Assembly: GCA_002315535.1 (NCBI GenBank)
Contig: DCHA01000043.1
Span: forward strand, 1 to 6,156
Length of the DNA: 6,156 bases
Direction: 5' to 3'
Source of the DNA: Firmicutes bacterium UBA1764
GTDB taxonomy: Bacteria; Bacillota; Clostridia; Peptostreptococcales; Anaerovoracaceae
Shown here: positions 1 to 6,156 of the stretch, one piece after another
Layout: each line of letters starts with the position of its first letter
Numbering within the stretch: the stretch's first letter is position 1
Notes under the pieces: generated by a model
Database searches by the model: none
The model's input: the letters and a program-made list of their open reading frames with translations, nothing else
What the model was told of the DNA's origin: nothing
Program-made: the position numbers and the translations under genes

Positions 1-137
1 ATGATTGGCATGATAATATCATTTACAAGAGAATTTACGATGCCTGTGAAAGCGGAGCCAACTACTACGCCGACAGCCATGTCAAGAACATTACCCTTTG
101 AAATAAAGGTCTTAAATTCATTAATTAATTTACCCAT
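1..137 (-). CDS. mscL: MscL large-conductance mechanosensitive channel, N-terminal part (gene runs off left edge)
   Basis: This is the first 45 codons (plus 2 nt) of a minus-strand gene starting with ATG at 137. The protein starts MGKLINEFKTFISKGNVLDM and continues through AVGVVVGSAFTGIVNSLVND to IIMPI. This is the MscL N-terminus: a short amphipathic helix (about residues 2-12), the GNVLDMAVGVVVG start of the first membrane helix (about 15-43), and the conserved DIIMP end of that helix. MscL forms a homopentameric pore in the cytoplasmic membrane that opens under extreme membrane tension and releases solutes during osmotic downshock. The start is supported by an AAGGAG ribosome binding site 7 nt upstream. 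The gene is divergent from the phosphohexomutase operon and has its own promoter. The periplasmic loop, second membrane helix and C-terminal bundle lie outside the window, so integrity cannot be judged. Family identification is confident from this conserved segment. Confidence 0.95.
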   Translation of the reverse strand, partial: MGKLINEFKTFISKGNVLDMAVGVVVGSAFTGIVNSLVNDIIMPI

Positions 138-144
138 AATAAAT

Positions 145-150
145 CTCCTT
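145..150 (-). promoter_or_regulatory. Ribosome binding site of mscL
   Basis: On the minus strand this reads AAGGAG, a near-perfect Shine-Dalgarno sequence, separated by 7 nt from the mscL ATG. It fixes the start codon at 137. Confidence 0.85.
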
Positions 151-172
151 TTTCGAACTGAAATTTGAATTA

Positions 173-202
173 ATTATAGCATAAAAGCTATGCTCAGGGC
201 AA
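173..202 (-). promoter_or_regulatory. Probable sigma-A promoter of mscL (extended -10)
   Basis: Read on the minus strand, there is a perfect TATAAT at 178-173 preceded by TGC, giving the extended -10 form TGnTATAAT. A weak -35 candidate, TTGCCC, lies at 202-197 with an 18-bp spacer. Transcription would begin near 166, leaving a leader of about 29 nt with the mscL ribosome binding site in it. The hexamers are directly visible; activity is inferred. Confidence 0.65.
178..194. repeat. Short inverted repeat in the mscL promoter spacer
   Basis: AGCATA (178-183) and TATGCT (189-194) are exact reverse complements around a 5-nt centre. The repeat lies in the spacer of the mscL promoter and touches its -10 box. 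It could be a repressor site or chance symmetry in AT-rich DNA. It is too short and lacks the T-run needed for an intrinsic terminator. Confidence 0.3.
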
Positions 203-217
203 AATTGAGGGGCAAAA
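197..217. repeat. Two GGGCAAAA direct repeats between the divergent promoters
   Basis: The 8-mer GGGCAAAA occurs at 197-204 and again at 210-217, a period of 13 bp. The first copy contains the complement of the putative mscL -35 hexamer. The second ends 6 bp before the rightward -10 box. The repeats are visible directly; an operator role is only a suggestion. Confidence 0.35.
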
Positions 218-220
218 ATA

Positions 221-229
221 TGGTATAAT
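221..229 (+). promoter_or_regulatory. Probable sigma-A promoter of the phosphohexomutase-dnaE-htpG operon (extended -10)
   Basis: TGGTATAAT is an extended -10 element (TGn followed by a perfect TATAAT at 224-229). No good -35 is found at normal spacing: the 17-bp position holds AAAATT, and a TTGAGG at 205-210 is only 13 bp away. Extended -10 promoters often tolerate a poor -35. The predicted start near 236 gives a leader of about 28 nt. No other promoter is apparent before dnaE or htpG in the intergenic gaps. Confidence 0.65.
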
Positions 230-252
230 ATTATGTTAAATATTACAGAATT

Positions 253-259
253 AAGAGGA
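253..259 (+). promoter_or_regulatory. Ribosome binding site of the phosphohexomutase gene
   Basis: AAGAGGA lies 4 nt before the ATG at 264 (5 nt from the last G of the GAGG core). The spacing is slightly short but workable, and it supports this start over later in-frame ATGs. Confidence 0.7.
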
Positions 260-263
260 TAAA

Positions 264-1721
264 ATGAAAGACTATAAGAAGCTTCAAAACGGATCAGATA
301 TCAGAGGCGTTGCACTTGAAGGCGTAGAAGGCGAAAGTGTTAATTTAACAGAGCTTGCGGCTTCTGACCTTGCGGCCGGCTTTGCGCTCTGGCTTTCAAA
401 GCAGTGCGGCAGGGATACTGCAAAGCTTAGTATTGCAGTTGGTACAGATTCAAGACTTTCCGCAGGAATGATACTTGATGCCTGCACCTCAGCCTTGTCA
501 TCATTCGGGGTAAGCGTTCTTGACTGCGGCATGGCTTCAACTCCGGCAATGTTTATGGCAACGCAATTCCCTGAAACCAATTGCGATGGCGGCATAATGA
601 TTACCGCAAGCCATCTGCCGTTTAACAGGAATGGTCTTAAATTCTTTACAAAGAAATCCGGACTTGAAAAGGCAGACATCAAGGCTCTTATTGAAATCGC
701 CGAAGGTCTCAATACTAAATACGAAAAACAAGCTGCAAATATAAAGCAGTTCAATCTGATCGAGCTTTACAGTGCTCATATCAGAAATATAATCACAAAG
801 GCACTTGGCGTTGATAAGCCGCTTACCGGTCTTCACGTGGTCGTTGATGCAGGAAACGGCGCAGGCGGATTTTTCGCGACTGATGTGCTTGAAAAGCTTG
901 GTGCAGACATCAGCGGATCTCAGTTCCTTGAGCCTGACGGCAGTTTTCCAAATCATCAGCCTAATCCTGAAAACAAGGCTGCAATGGACAGCATTTCAAA
1001 GGCTGTAATTGACGCAAAGGCAGACCTTGGAATTATATTTGATACAGACGTTGATCGCTCCGCTGCTGTTGACAGCCAGGGACGTGAAATCGCAAGAAAC
1101 GGAATTGTAGCTCTTGCGGCAAGTCTGATTGCAGAAAGCTTCCCCGGAAGCACTGTTGTTACAGACAGCATCACAAGCACCCAGCTTGCAAGCTTTATCA
1201 ACGATAGACTCAAAATGAAGCATTTCAGATTCCAGAGGGGATACAGAAATGTAATAAATAAAGGAATGGAGATTGCTGATTGTCACCTTGCAATTGAAAC
1301 CTCCGGACATGCCGCAATAAAAGAGAACTACTGGCTTGATGATGGGGCCTACCTTTCAACTCTGATTGTTATAAAGGCAATGGAGTTAAAGAAGAAAGGC
1401 AAGTTCATTGACTCTATGATTGAGGATTTGGAGGAGCCTCTCGAGGCAAAGGAAATCAGAATCAAGGTTACGGCTGATGACTTCCAAAGCTATGGACAGC
1501 AGGTTCTTGATGAATTCACGCTCGAGGATGATTGGAGCTTTGAAACTCCGAATTTCGAGGGTATCAGAGTTAATACGCAAGATGGATGGTTCCTGCTTAG
1601 AAAGTCTCTCCATGACCCGATTTTGCCGCTTAATATTGAATCTGATAATGAGGGTGGCGTAGCGCGCATGGAAAACAAGATTAGGGAAAAGCTCGCAAAG
1701 TATAGTTGTTTGGATTTTTAA
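264..1721 (+). CDS. Phosphohexomutase (phosphomannomutase/phosphoglucomutase family)
   Basis: This is a cytoplasmic alpha-D-phosphohexomutase, 485 aa, moving phosphate between C1 and C6 of a hexose phosphate through a phosphoserine. All four family active-site loops are visible. The catalytic loop TASHLP carries the predicted phosphoserine Ser116. The metal loop DTDVDR (260-265) provides the three aspartates that bind Mg2+. The sugar-specificity loop is ETSGH (345-349). The phosphate-binding loop runs from Arg446 to Glu459 and reads RKSLHDPILPLNIE. A domain-2 DAGNGAGG (195-202) is also typical. The last loop differs from the common RPSGTEP form and, with TASHLPFNRNGLKF, recalls a subfamily I associate with plant plastid homologues as well as bacteria. 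Substrate (glucose-, mannose- or glucosamine-phosphate) cannot be settled from sequence, so no symbol is given. It is the first gene of the operon; its stop is 3 nt before dnaE. It looks intact. Confidence 0.9.
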   Translation: MKDYKKLQNGSDIRGVALEGVEGESVNLTELAASDLAAGFALWLSKQCGRDTAKLSIAVGTDSRLSAGMILDACTSALSSFGVSVLDCGMASTPAMFMATQFPETNCDGGIMITASHLPFNRNGLKFFTKKSGLEKADIKALIEIAEGLNTKYEKQAANIKQFNLIELYSAHIRNIITKALGVDKPLTGLHVVVDAGNGAGGFFATDVLEKLGADISGSQFLEPDGSFPNHQPNPENKAAMDSISKAVIDAKADLGIIFDTDVDRSAAVDSQGREIARNGIVALAASLIAESFPGSTVVTDSITSTQLASFINDRLKMKHFRFQRGYRNVINKGMEIADCHLAIETSGHAAIKENYWLDDGAYLSTLIVIKAMELKKKGKFIDSMIEDLEEPLEAKEIRIKVTADDFQSYGQQVLDEFTLEDDWSFETPNFEGIRVNTQDGWFLLRKSLHDPILPLNIESDNEGGVARMENKIREKLAKYSCLDF

Positions 1722-1724
1722 AAT

Positions 1725-4700
1725 ATGGCGTTTACACATTTACACGTACATACTGAATATTCTCTTCTCGACGGAGCTTGCAGAATTGATAAGCTTCTTG
1801 ATAAGGTTGCCGCACTTGGCATGACGTCCTGCGCAATTACTGACCACGGCGTAATGTATGGTGCTGTTCAATTCTATGAGCAGGCAAAAAAGCGCGGGAT
1901 AAAGCCTATTATCGGCTGCGAGGTTTACACCGCCAAGAGAACAAGATTTGACCGCGATGGCGTTAAGGATAAAAAATCAGGCCATCTGATTTTGCTTGCG
2001 AAAAATACAGAAGGTTATCATAACCTTATTAAGATAGTATCCGAGGCATACAGAGACGGTTATTACTACAAGCCTCGTGTCGACCACGAGCTGCTTGCCA
2101 AGTATAACAAGGGTATCATTTGTCTTTCAGCCTGCATTGCGGGCAAGGTCCAGAGCGCAATTTTGCGTGATGATTATGAGGCCGCAAAGCAGGAGGCTCT
2201 TTGGCTGGATAATAACTTCGGCCACGGGAACTTCTTTCTTGAAATGCAGGATCAGGGCCTCGAAGAGGAAATCAAAATCAATATCGGACTTAAGAAGCTT
2301 TCAAAGGAGCTTGATATTGATCTCGTTGCGACAAACGATGTTCACTATCTTAACCAGGAGGATGCCGAAGCGCATGACATCCTGCTTTGCATAGGAACAA
2401 AGAACAACTATTCCGATGTGGACAGAATGCGTTTTCCAAACGACCAATTCTATTTCAAGTCAGAGGATGAAATGCGCAAAATCTTTGCCGACTGTCCCGA
2501 GGCTCTTGATAATACTCAAAAGGTCGTTGATATGGTTGACTTTGATTTCGAGTTTGGTAATTACCATATTCCAAAATCACAGCTGCCGGAAGGCCTTACT
2601 GAAAATCAGTACTTTGAAAAGATTTGCAGAGAAGGTCTTATCAAGCGCTACGGCGAAAATCACGACCCTGCTTTGGACGAGCGCCTTGAATACGAGCTTG
2701 AGACCATCGAGCAGCTTGGCTATGTAGGATACTTTCTGATTGTTTGGGAATATATCAATTGGGCAAAGACTCACGGCATTTCTGTTGGCCCCGGAAGAGG
2801 CTCTGCCGCAGGCTCTATTGCCGCATACTCAATGACAATTACAGACATCGATCCAATTCGTTTTGGACTCATTTTCGAAAGATTCTTAAACAAAGAACGT
2901 GTATCGATGCCTGATATAGACGTCGACTTCTGCATTGAGCACAGAGGCGACGTTCTTCAGCACGTAAAGGATCTCTACGGAGAGCATAACGTTGCGCAGA
3001 TATCAACCTTCGGAACACTGAAGGCTCGCGCTGTATTTAAGGATGTAGCGAGAGTTCTTGAGATGCCGTACCAGCGCTCCTTGGACGTTGCAAAGATGAT
3101 TCCGGAGGATTTAAAGATTACTCTGGACAAGGCTCTGGAGCAAAGTCCTGATTTTAAAGAGGCATATGACACAGACCCTATAGTCAGAAGAACTGTAGAT
3201 GTCGGCAGAACTCTTGAAGGACTTGCGCGTCATTCTTCGACTCACGCCGCAGGCGTTGTGATTGCTCCGGCTCCTGTTGATGACTTCGTTCCGCTTGTTA
3301 AGACAACAGGAAAGGGCGGCGAGGAAGGCGGAATGGCGACTCAGTTCACGATGACAGAAATCGAGCATCTGGGCCTTCTTAAGATGGACTTCCTCGGTCT
3401 TCGAAATCTGACATCAATGGATGAGTGCCTTAAGCTCATTAAAAAAGCCTATGGTCATGATATCGATCTTCTTCATATCGACTACGATGAACCTGAAGTA
3501 TATAAGCTGATTGCAAGCGGAAATACGGTTGGTATATTCCAGCTTGAATCCGGAGGTATGACAAAGTTCATGACCGACCTTGGTCCGACCTGCCTTGAAG
3601 ACCTTACCGCCGGCATTTCTCTTTACAGACCGGGTCCGATGGATTCTATTCCGACCTATGTAAAGTGCAAAAAGAATCCGAACGAAATTAAATATGTAAC
3701 TCCACAGCTTGAGGAAATCCTTGCCCCGACCTATGGCTGCATCGTATACCAAGAGCAGGTTATGGATATCGTAAGAAAGCTCGGTGGCTATTCATATGGC
3801 CGTGCCGATTTGGTTCGCCGTGCTATGTCTAAAAAGCATGCTGATGAAATGGAGAGAGAGCGTGCAGGCTTCCTTGATGGATGCAGAGAAAGAGGCATAA
3901 CAGAAGAGGCTGCAAATACCATCTTTGATGAAATGACAAGCTTCGCTGCATATGCATTCAATAAATCTCATGCGGCCGCATACGCAACCGTTGCATATCA
4001 GACAGCTTGGCTAAAGCAGCATTATCCGGCAGAATTCCTCGCTTCGCTGATGACCTATCCTGCAGATAACAAGGCTGTTGCAATTCTTATCAGAAACGCT
4101 GCAGACATGGGCATTGAGACCTTACCTCCTGATGTGAATAAATCAGTCAGGAATTTCTCTACCGAGGATGGCAAAATCAGATACGGCCTTCTCGGTGTAA
4201 AGCATGTTGGTGAAGGAATTGTTGCTAATATTATCGAGGCTCGTGAAAAGAAGATGCCAAAGGACATCTTCGAGTTTGTCGAGGGGCTTGATGTTCACGC
4301 AATAAACAGAACAGCTCTGGAATGTCTTATTAAGGCCGGAGCTATGGACTGCTTCCCGGGCAACCGCGCACAAAAGCTTGCGGTTCTTACTGATCTTGTT
4401 GACAGCGTTCAGCATGAGGCAAGAAATACGCTTGATGGTCAGATGTCGCTGTTTGCCATGGCAGAAACCGCTGATGTGATGAAGATCGAAAGAAGCCTGC
4501 CACCCGCACAGGATTTCAGTCAAAAGGATCTTCTTGCACAGGAAAAGGAGCAGCTTGGTGTTTACATCACAGGACATCCCCTTCAGGAGGTTGCAGATAA
4601 AGTAAAGCGTGTTTCTGATTGCGATACCGAAAGGCTTACTGATGAGGACAGCTCATACAAACAGGGCCAGAGCGTATCAATAGCTGGAATAATTACCGCA

Positions 4701-5180
4701 ACAAAAAAGATGATTACCAAGAAGGGCGACCAGATGGCCTTTGTTACTCTGGAAGACCTGTATGGTGATATAGAAGTAATAGTATTCCCTAAGACCTTTA
4801 ATAATTGTCGCGATTTCATCGTCGAGGATAATATCGTTGTCATAAAGGGCAAGCTTGATTTAAAAGATGAATCTCCTAAGATTCTTGCGGAAAGTCTTGA
4901 GCCATTAAGCGAGTACAAGGGCGGAGCCGCAAAACAGACTGCTCCCGCTAAGATGGTCAAGATCATCATCCCGAAGGAATTCAGCGATGAGGATGGATTA
5001 AAGGAATACAGAAAGCTGGCACGCGCACACAGAGGCGAGATGCCGGTTGCAATAATGTGTATGTCCACCGGTCACAAGTATAGAGTTGACTATGATCTCT
5101 GGGTTGAAAATACAGATGAATTCTTCGCCGAAGTAAAAGCAGTTTTCGGCGAAGGATGTATCAAGGATGAAGCCAGATAA
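1725..5180 (+). CDS. dnaE: DNA polymerase III alpha subunit, DnaE1 type
   Basis: This is a replicative C-family DNA polymerase catalytic subunit of 1151 aa, close to E. coli DnaE (1160). Domains in order are as follows. The PHP domain (about 1-280) has all nine expected metal ligands: H7, H9, D16, H41, E66, H87, C137, D205 and H207. The polymerase domain (about 280-800) has the GPGRGSAAGS loop (355-364), the catalytic PDIDVDF (396-402) and the third aspartate D555 in LLKMDFLGLRNL, plus IFQLESGGM (604-612), YRPGPMDSIPTYV (634-646) and AFNKSHAAAYA (744-754). A helix-hairpin-helix GLLGVKHVGEGI spans 821-832. The clamp-binding motif is QMSLF (906-910). An OB fold covers about 983-1060, and a C-terminal tau-binding-like domain about 1078-1151. 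Order PHP-Pol-HhH-OB with this tail indicates DnaE1 rather than PolC. Many Bacillota also have PolC, in which case DnaE is not necessarily the main fork polymerase; that cannot be seen here. The start matches the family N-terminus (HLHVHTEYSLLDG) despite a weak ribosome binding site. Confidence 0.97.
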   Translation: MAFTHLHVHTEYSLLDGACRIDKLLDKVAALGMTSCAITDHGVMYGAVQFYEQAKKRGIKPIIGCEVYTAKRTRFDRDGVKDKKSGHLILLAKNTEGYHNLIKIVSEAYRDGYYYKPRVDHELLAKYNKGIICLSACIAGKVQSAILRDDYEAAKQEALWLDNNFGHGNFFLEMQDQGLEEEIKINIGLKKLSKELDIDLVATNDVHYLNQEDAEAHDILLCIGTKNNYSDVDRMRFPNDQFYFKSEDEMRKIFADCPEALDNTQKVVDMVDFDFEFGNYHIPKSQLPEGLTENQYFEKICREGLIKRYGENHDPALDERLEYELETIEQLGYVGYFLIVWEYINWAKTHGISVGPGRGSAAGSIAAYSMTITDIDPIRFGLIFERFLNKERVSMPDIDVDFCIEHRGDVLQHVKDLYGEHNVAQISTFGTLKARAVFKDVARVLEMPYQRSLDVAKMIPEDLKITLDKALEQSPDFKEAYDTDPIVRRTVDVGRTLEGLARHSSTHAAGVVIAPAPVDDFVPLVKTTGKGGEEGGMATQFTMTEIEHLGLLKMDFLGLRNLTSMDECLKLIKKAYGHDIDLLHIDYDEPEVYKLIASGNTVGIFQLESGGMTKFMTDLGPTCLEDLTAGISLYRPGPMDSIPTYVKCKKNPNEIKYVTPQLEEILAPTYGCIVYQEQVMDIVRKLGGYSYGRADLVRRAMSKKHADEMERERAGFLDGCRERGITEEAANTIFDEMTSFAAYAFNKSHAAAYATVAYQTAWLKQHYPAEFLASLMTYPADNKAVAILIRNAADMGIETLPPDVNKSVRNFSTEDGKIRYGLLGVKHVGEGIVANIIEAREKKMPKDIFEFVEGLDVHAINRTALECLIKAGAMDCFPGNRAQKLAVLTDLVDSVQHEARNTLDGQMSLFAMAETADVMKIERSLPPAQDFSQKDLLAQEKEQLGVYITGHPLQEVADKVKRVSDCDTERLTDEDSSYKQGQSVSIAGIITATKKMITKKGDQMAFVTLEDLYGDIEVIVFPKTFNNCRDFIVEDNIVVIKGKLDLKDESPKILAESLEPLSEYKGGAAKQTAPAKMVKIIIPKEFSDEDGLKEYRKLARAHRGEMPVAIMCMSTGHKYRVDYDLWVENTDEFFAEVKAVFGEGCIKDEAR

Positions 5181-5181
5181 A

Positions 5182-5188
5182 AAAGAGG
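5182..5188 (+). promoter_or_regulatory. Ribosome binding site of htpG
   Basis: AAAGAGG sits 9 nt before the htpG ATG at 5198, within the 17-nt gap after the dnaE stop. It supports independent initiation of htpG translation on the shared transcript. Confidence 0.75.
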
Positions 5189-5197
5189 CGATTAAGA

Positions 5198-6156
5198 ATG
5201 GCAAAAAAACAATTTAAAACAGAATCCAAAAAGCTTTTGGATATGATGGTAAATTCCATCTACACAAACAAGGAAATATTCCTAAGAGAGCTTATCTCCA
5301 ATGGCAGTGATGCTATTGATAAGAGATACTTTAAATCTCTTACCGATGAGAGCCTCAGGCTTAAGGATGGCGAATTCGAAATTCGCATCAAGCCAAATAT
5401 GGATGAGAAGACTCTTGTTATCAGTGATAACGGATGCGGAATGACGAAGGATGAGCTTGAGGAAAACCTTGGTGTTATCGCAAAGAGCGGTTCATTTGAT
5501 TTTAAGTCAAATGAGGAAAACAAAAATGAAAACATTGATGTTATAGGACAGTTTGGCGTTGGTTTTTATTCTGCCTTCATGGTTGCAGATAAGATTACCG
5601 TAACAAGTAAGGCTATCGGAAGCGATGAAGCTTTTGCATGGGAAAGCTCCGGCCCGGATGGATATACCATCAGCGAGGCTGAAAAGGAAGCTGCAGGTAC
5701 GGAAATTGTTCTTCATATCAAGGATGATACTGAAGAAGAAAAATACAGTGAATTCCTTGAGGAATATAAGCTTAGATCATTAATAAAGAAATACAGCGAC
5801 TATATTCGTTACCCGATTAAGATGATGGTCAGCAGCCGCAAACTTAAAGAGGGAAGCGACAGCGAATACGAAACCATACTTGAGGATGCGACAATAAACA
5901 GCATTACTCCGATTTGGAAGCGCAAGGGATCTGATGTAAAGGACGAGGATTACAACAACTTCTACAAGGATAAGTTCCACGATTTTGAGGATCCTATTAA
6001 GATGATTAAGCAGTCTGTTGAGGGCTCTGTAAGCTATGATGCGATGCTCTTTATCCCGGGGCATGCTCCGTTTAATTACTACACCAAGGAATACGAGAAG
6101 GGCCTTCAGCTTTACTCAAGCGGCGTAATGATTATGGATAAGTGCGCTGATTTGCT
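5198..6156 (+). CDS. htpG: HtpG molecular chaperone (bacterial Hsp90), N-terminal half; gene runs off right edge
   Basis: The first 319 codons of an open frame are present; a full HtpG is around 620-650 aa, so about half is visible. HtpG is a homodimeric, ATP-driven cytosolic chaperone that remodels client proteins, often with DnaK. The GHKL ATPase domain (about 1-210) shows FLRELISNGSDAIDK with the catalytic Glu31 and Mg2+-binding Asn35. Next come DNGCGM with the adenine-contacting Asp77, IAKSGS (94-99), and the ATP-lid glycine motif IGQFGVGFYSAF (117-128). The bacterial-type short linker leads into the middle domain (from about 230), with PIWKRK (238-243), the client- and phosphate-contact loop LFIPGHAPF (284-292), and GLQLYSSGVMIMDKC (302-316). 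No stop or frameshift interrupts it. The ATG at 5198 has a good ribosome binding site. The gene is 17 nt after dnaE with no terminator between, so it is probably cotranscribed. The catalytic middle-domain arginine and C-terminal dimerisation domain are outside the window. Confidence 0.96.
   Translation, partial: MAKKQFKTESKKLLDMMVNSIYTNKEIFLRELISNGSDAIDKRYFKSLTDESLRLKDGEFEIRIKPNMDEKTLVISDNGCGMTKDELEENLGVIAKSGSFDFKSNEENKNENIDVIGQFGVGFYSAFMVADKITVTSKAIGSDEAFAWESSGPDGYTISEAEKEAAGTEIVLHIKDDTEEEKYSEFLEEYKLRSLIKKYSDYIRYPIKMMVSSRKLKEGSDSEYETILEDATINSITPIWKRKGSDVKDEDYNNFYKDKFHDFEDPIKMIKQSVEGSVSYDAMLFIPGHAPFNYYTKEYEKGLQLYSSGVMIMDKCADL

Noticed and set aside
178..194. Inverted repeat as an intrinsic terminator between the divergent genes
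   Set aside because: The stem is only 6 AT-rich base pairs with no following U-tract, and both flanking genes point away from it, so no transcript would need to end there.
205..229. TTGAGG (205-210) as the -35 of the rightward promoter
   Set aside because: Its spacing to TATAAT is only 13 bp, too short for a sigma-A promoter. The extended -10 element is the better explanation.
138..263. A riboswitch, small RNA or tiny gene in the mscL/phosphohexomutase intergenic region
   Set aside because: After allowing for two promoters and two ribosome binding sites, the predicted leaders are under 30 nt, with no room for a structured element and no credible small ORF.
284..956. Long minus-strand open frames opposite the phosphohexomutase gene (284-754 and 537-956)
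   Set aside because: They lie wholly antisense to a strongly supported gene, have no recognisable domain, and show the composition expected of a shadow frame.
2077..2727. Plus-strand alternate-frame ORFs inside dnaE (2077-2394, 2416-2727), considered as a programmed frameshift or nested gene
   Set aside because: The dnaE frame is continuous with conserved motifs throughout, and the alternate-frame products are rich in R and S with no family resemblance.
3414..5068. Minus-strand open frames opposite dnaE (3414-3752, 4143-4577, 4583-5068)
   Set aside because: They overlap conserved DnaE coding sequence and their translations resemble no family. They are best explained as antisense shadows.
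1..6156. A mobile, defence, CRISPR or biosynthetic system
   Set aside because: All of the coding sequence belongs to core genes. No transposase, integrase, repeat array, toxin-antitoxin pair or compositional break was seen.

Overview
The window reads as chromosomal DNA from a low-to-moderate-GC Bacillota, most likely a member of Clostridia. This rests on strong AAGGAG/AGAGG-type ribosome binding sites, TATAAT promoters, frequent AGA, CTT and AAG codons, and clostridial-looking protein sequences. I cannot name the genus. All four genes are core or housekeeping genes. I see no mobile element, tRNA, rRNA, CRISPR array, or defence or biosynthetic cassette.

Layout. On the minus strand at the left edge is the start of mscL, encoding the large-conductance mechanosensitive channel; 45 codons are visible and the gene runs off the window. 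A 126-bp divergent intergenic region follows, with one good extended -10 promoter facing each way, a short inverted repeat and two GGGCAAAA direct repeats. Rightward from there is a tightly packed gene run. It starts with a phosphohexomutase (phosphomannomutase/phosphoglucomutase type, 485 aa), then dnaE (DNA polymerase III alpha subunit, 1151 aa) after 3 nt, then htpG (Hsp90 chaperone) after 17 nt. The htpG gene is cut by the right edge after 319 codons. No terminator or promoter lies in the 3-nt or 17-nt gaps, so the three genes are probably one transcription unit driven from about position 224-229.

Function. The three plus-strand proteins do not form one pathway: one interconverts sugar phosphates, one copies DNA, and one folds or remodels proteins. 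Points worth a second look are: the phosphohexomutase carries an unusual phosphate-loop signature; the polymerase keeps a full set of PHP-domain metal ligands and a clear clamp-binding motif; dnaE has almost no Shine-Dalgarno sequence and probably depends on translational coupling; and the mscL/phosphohexomutase intergenic region has compact symmetrical and repeated elements. I found no convincing previously undescribed system here.
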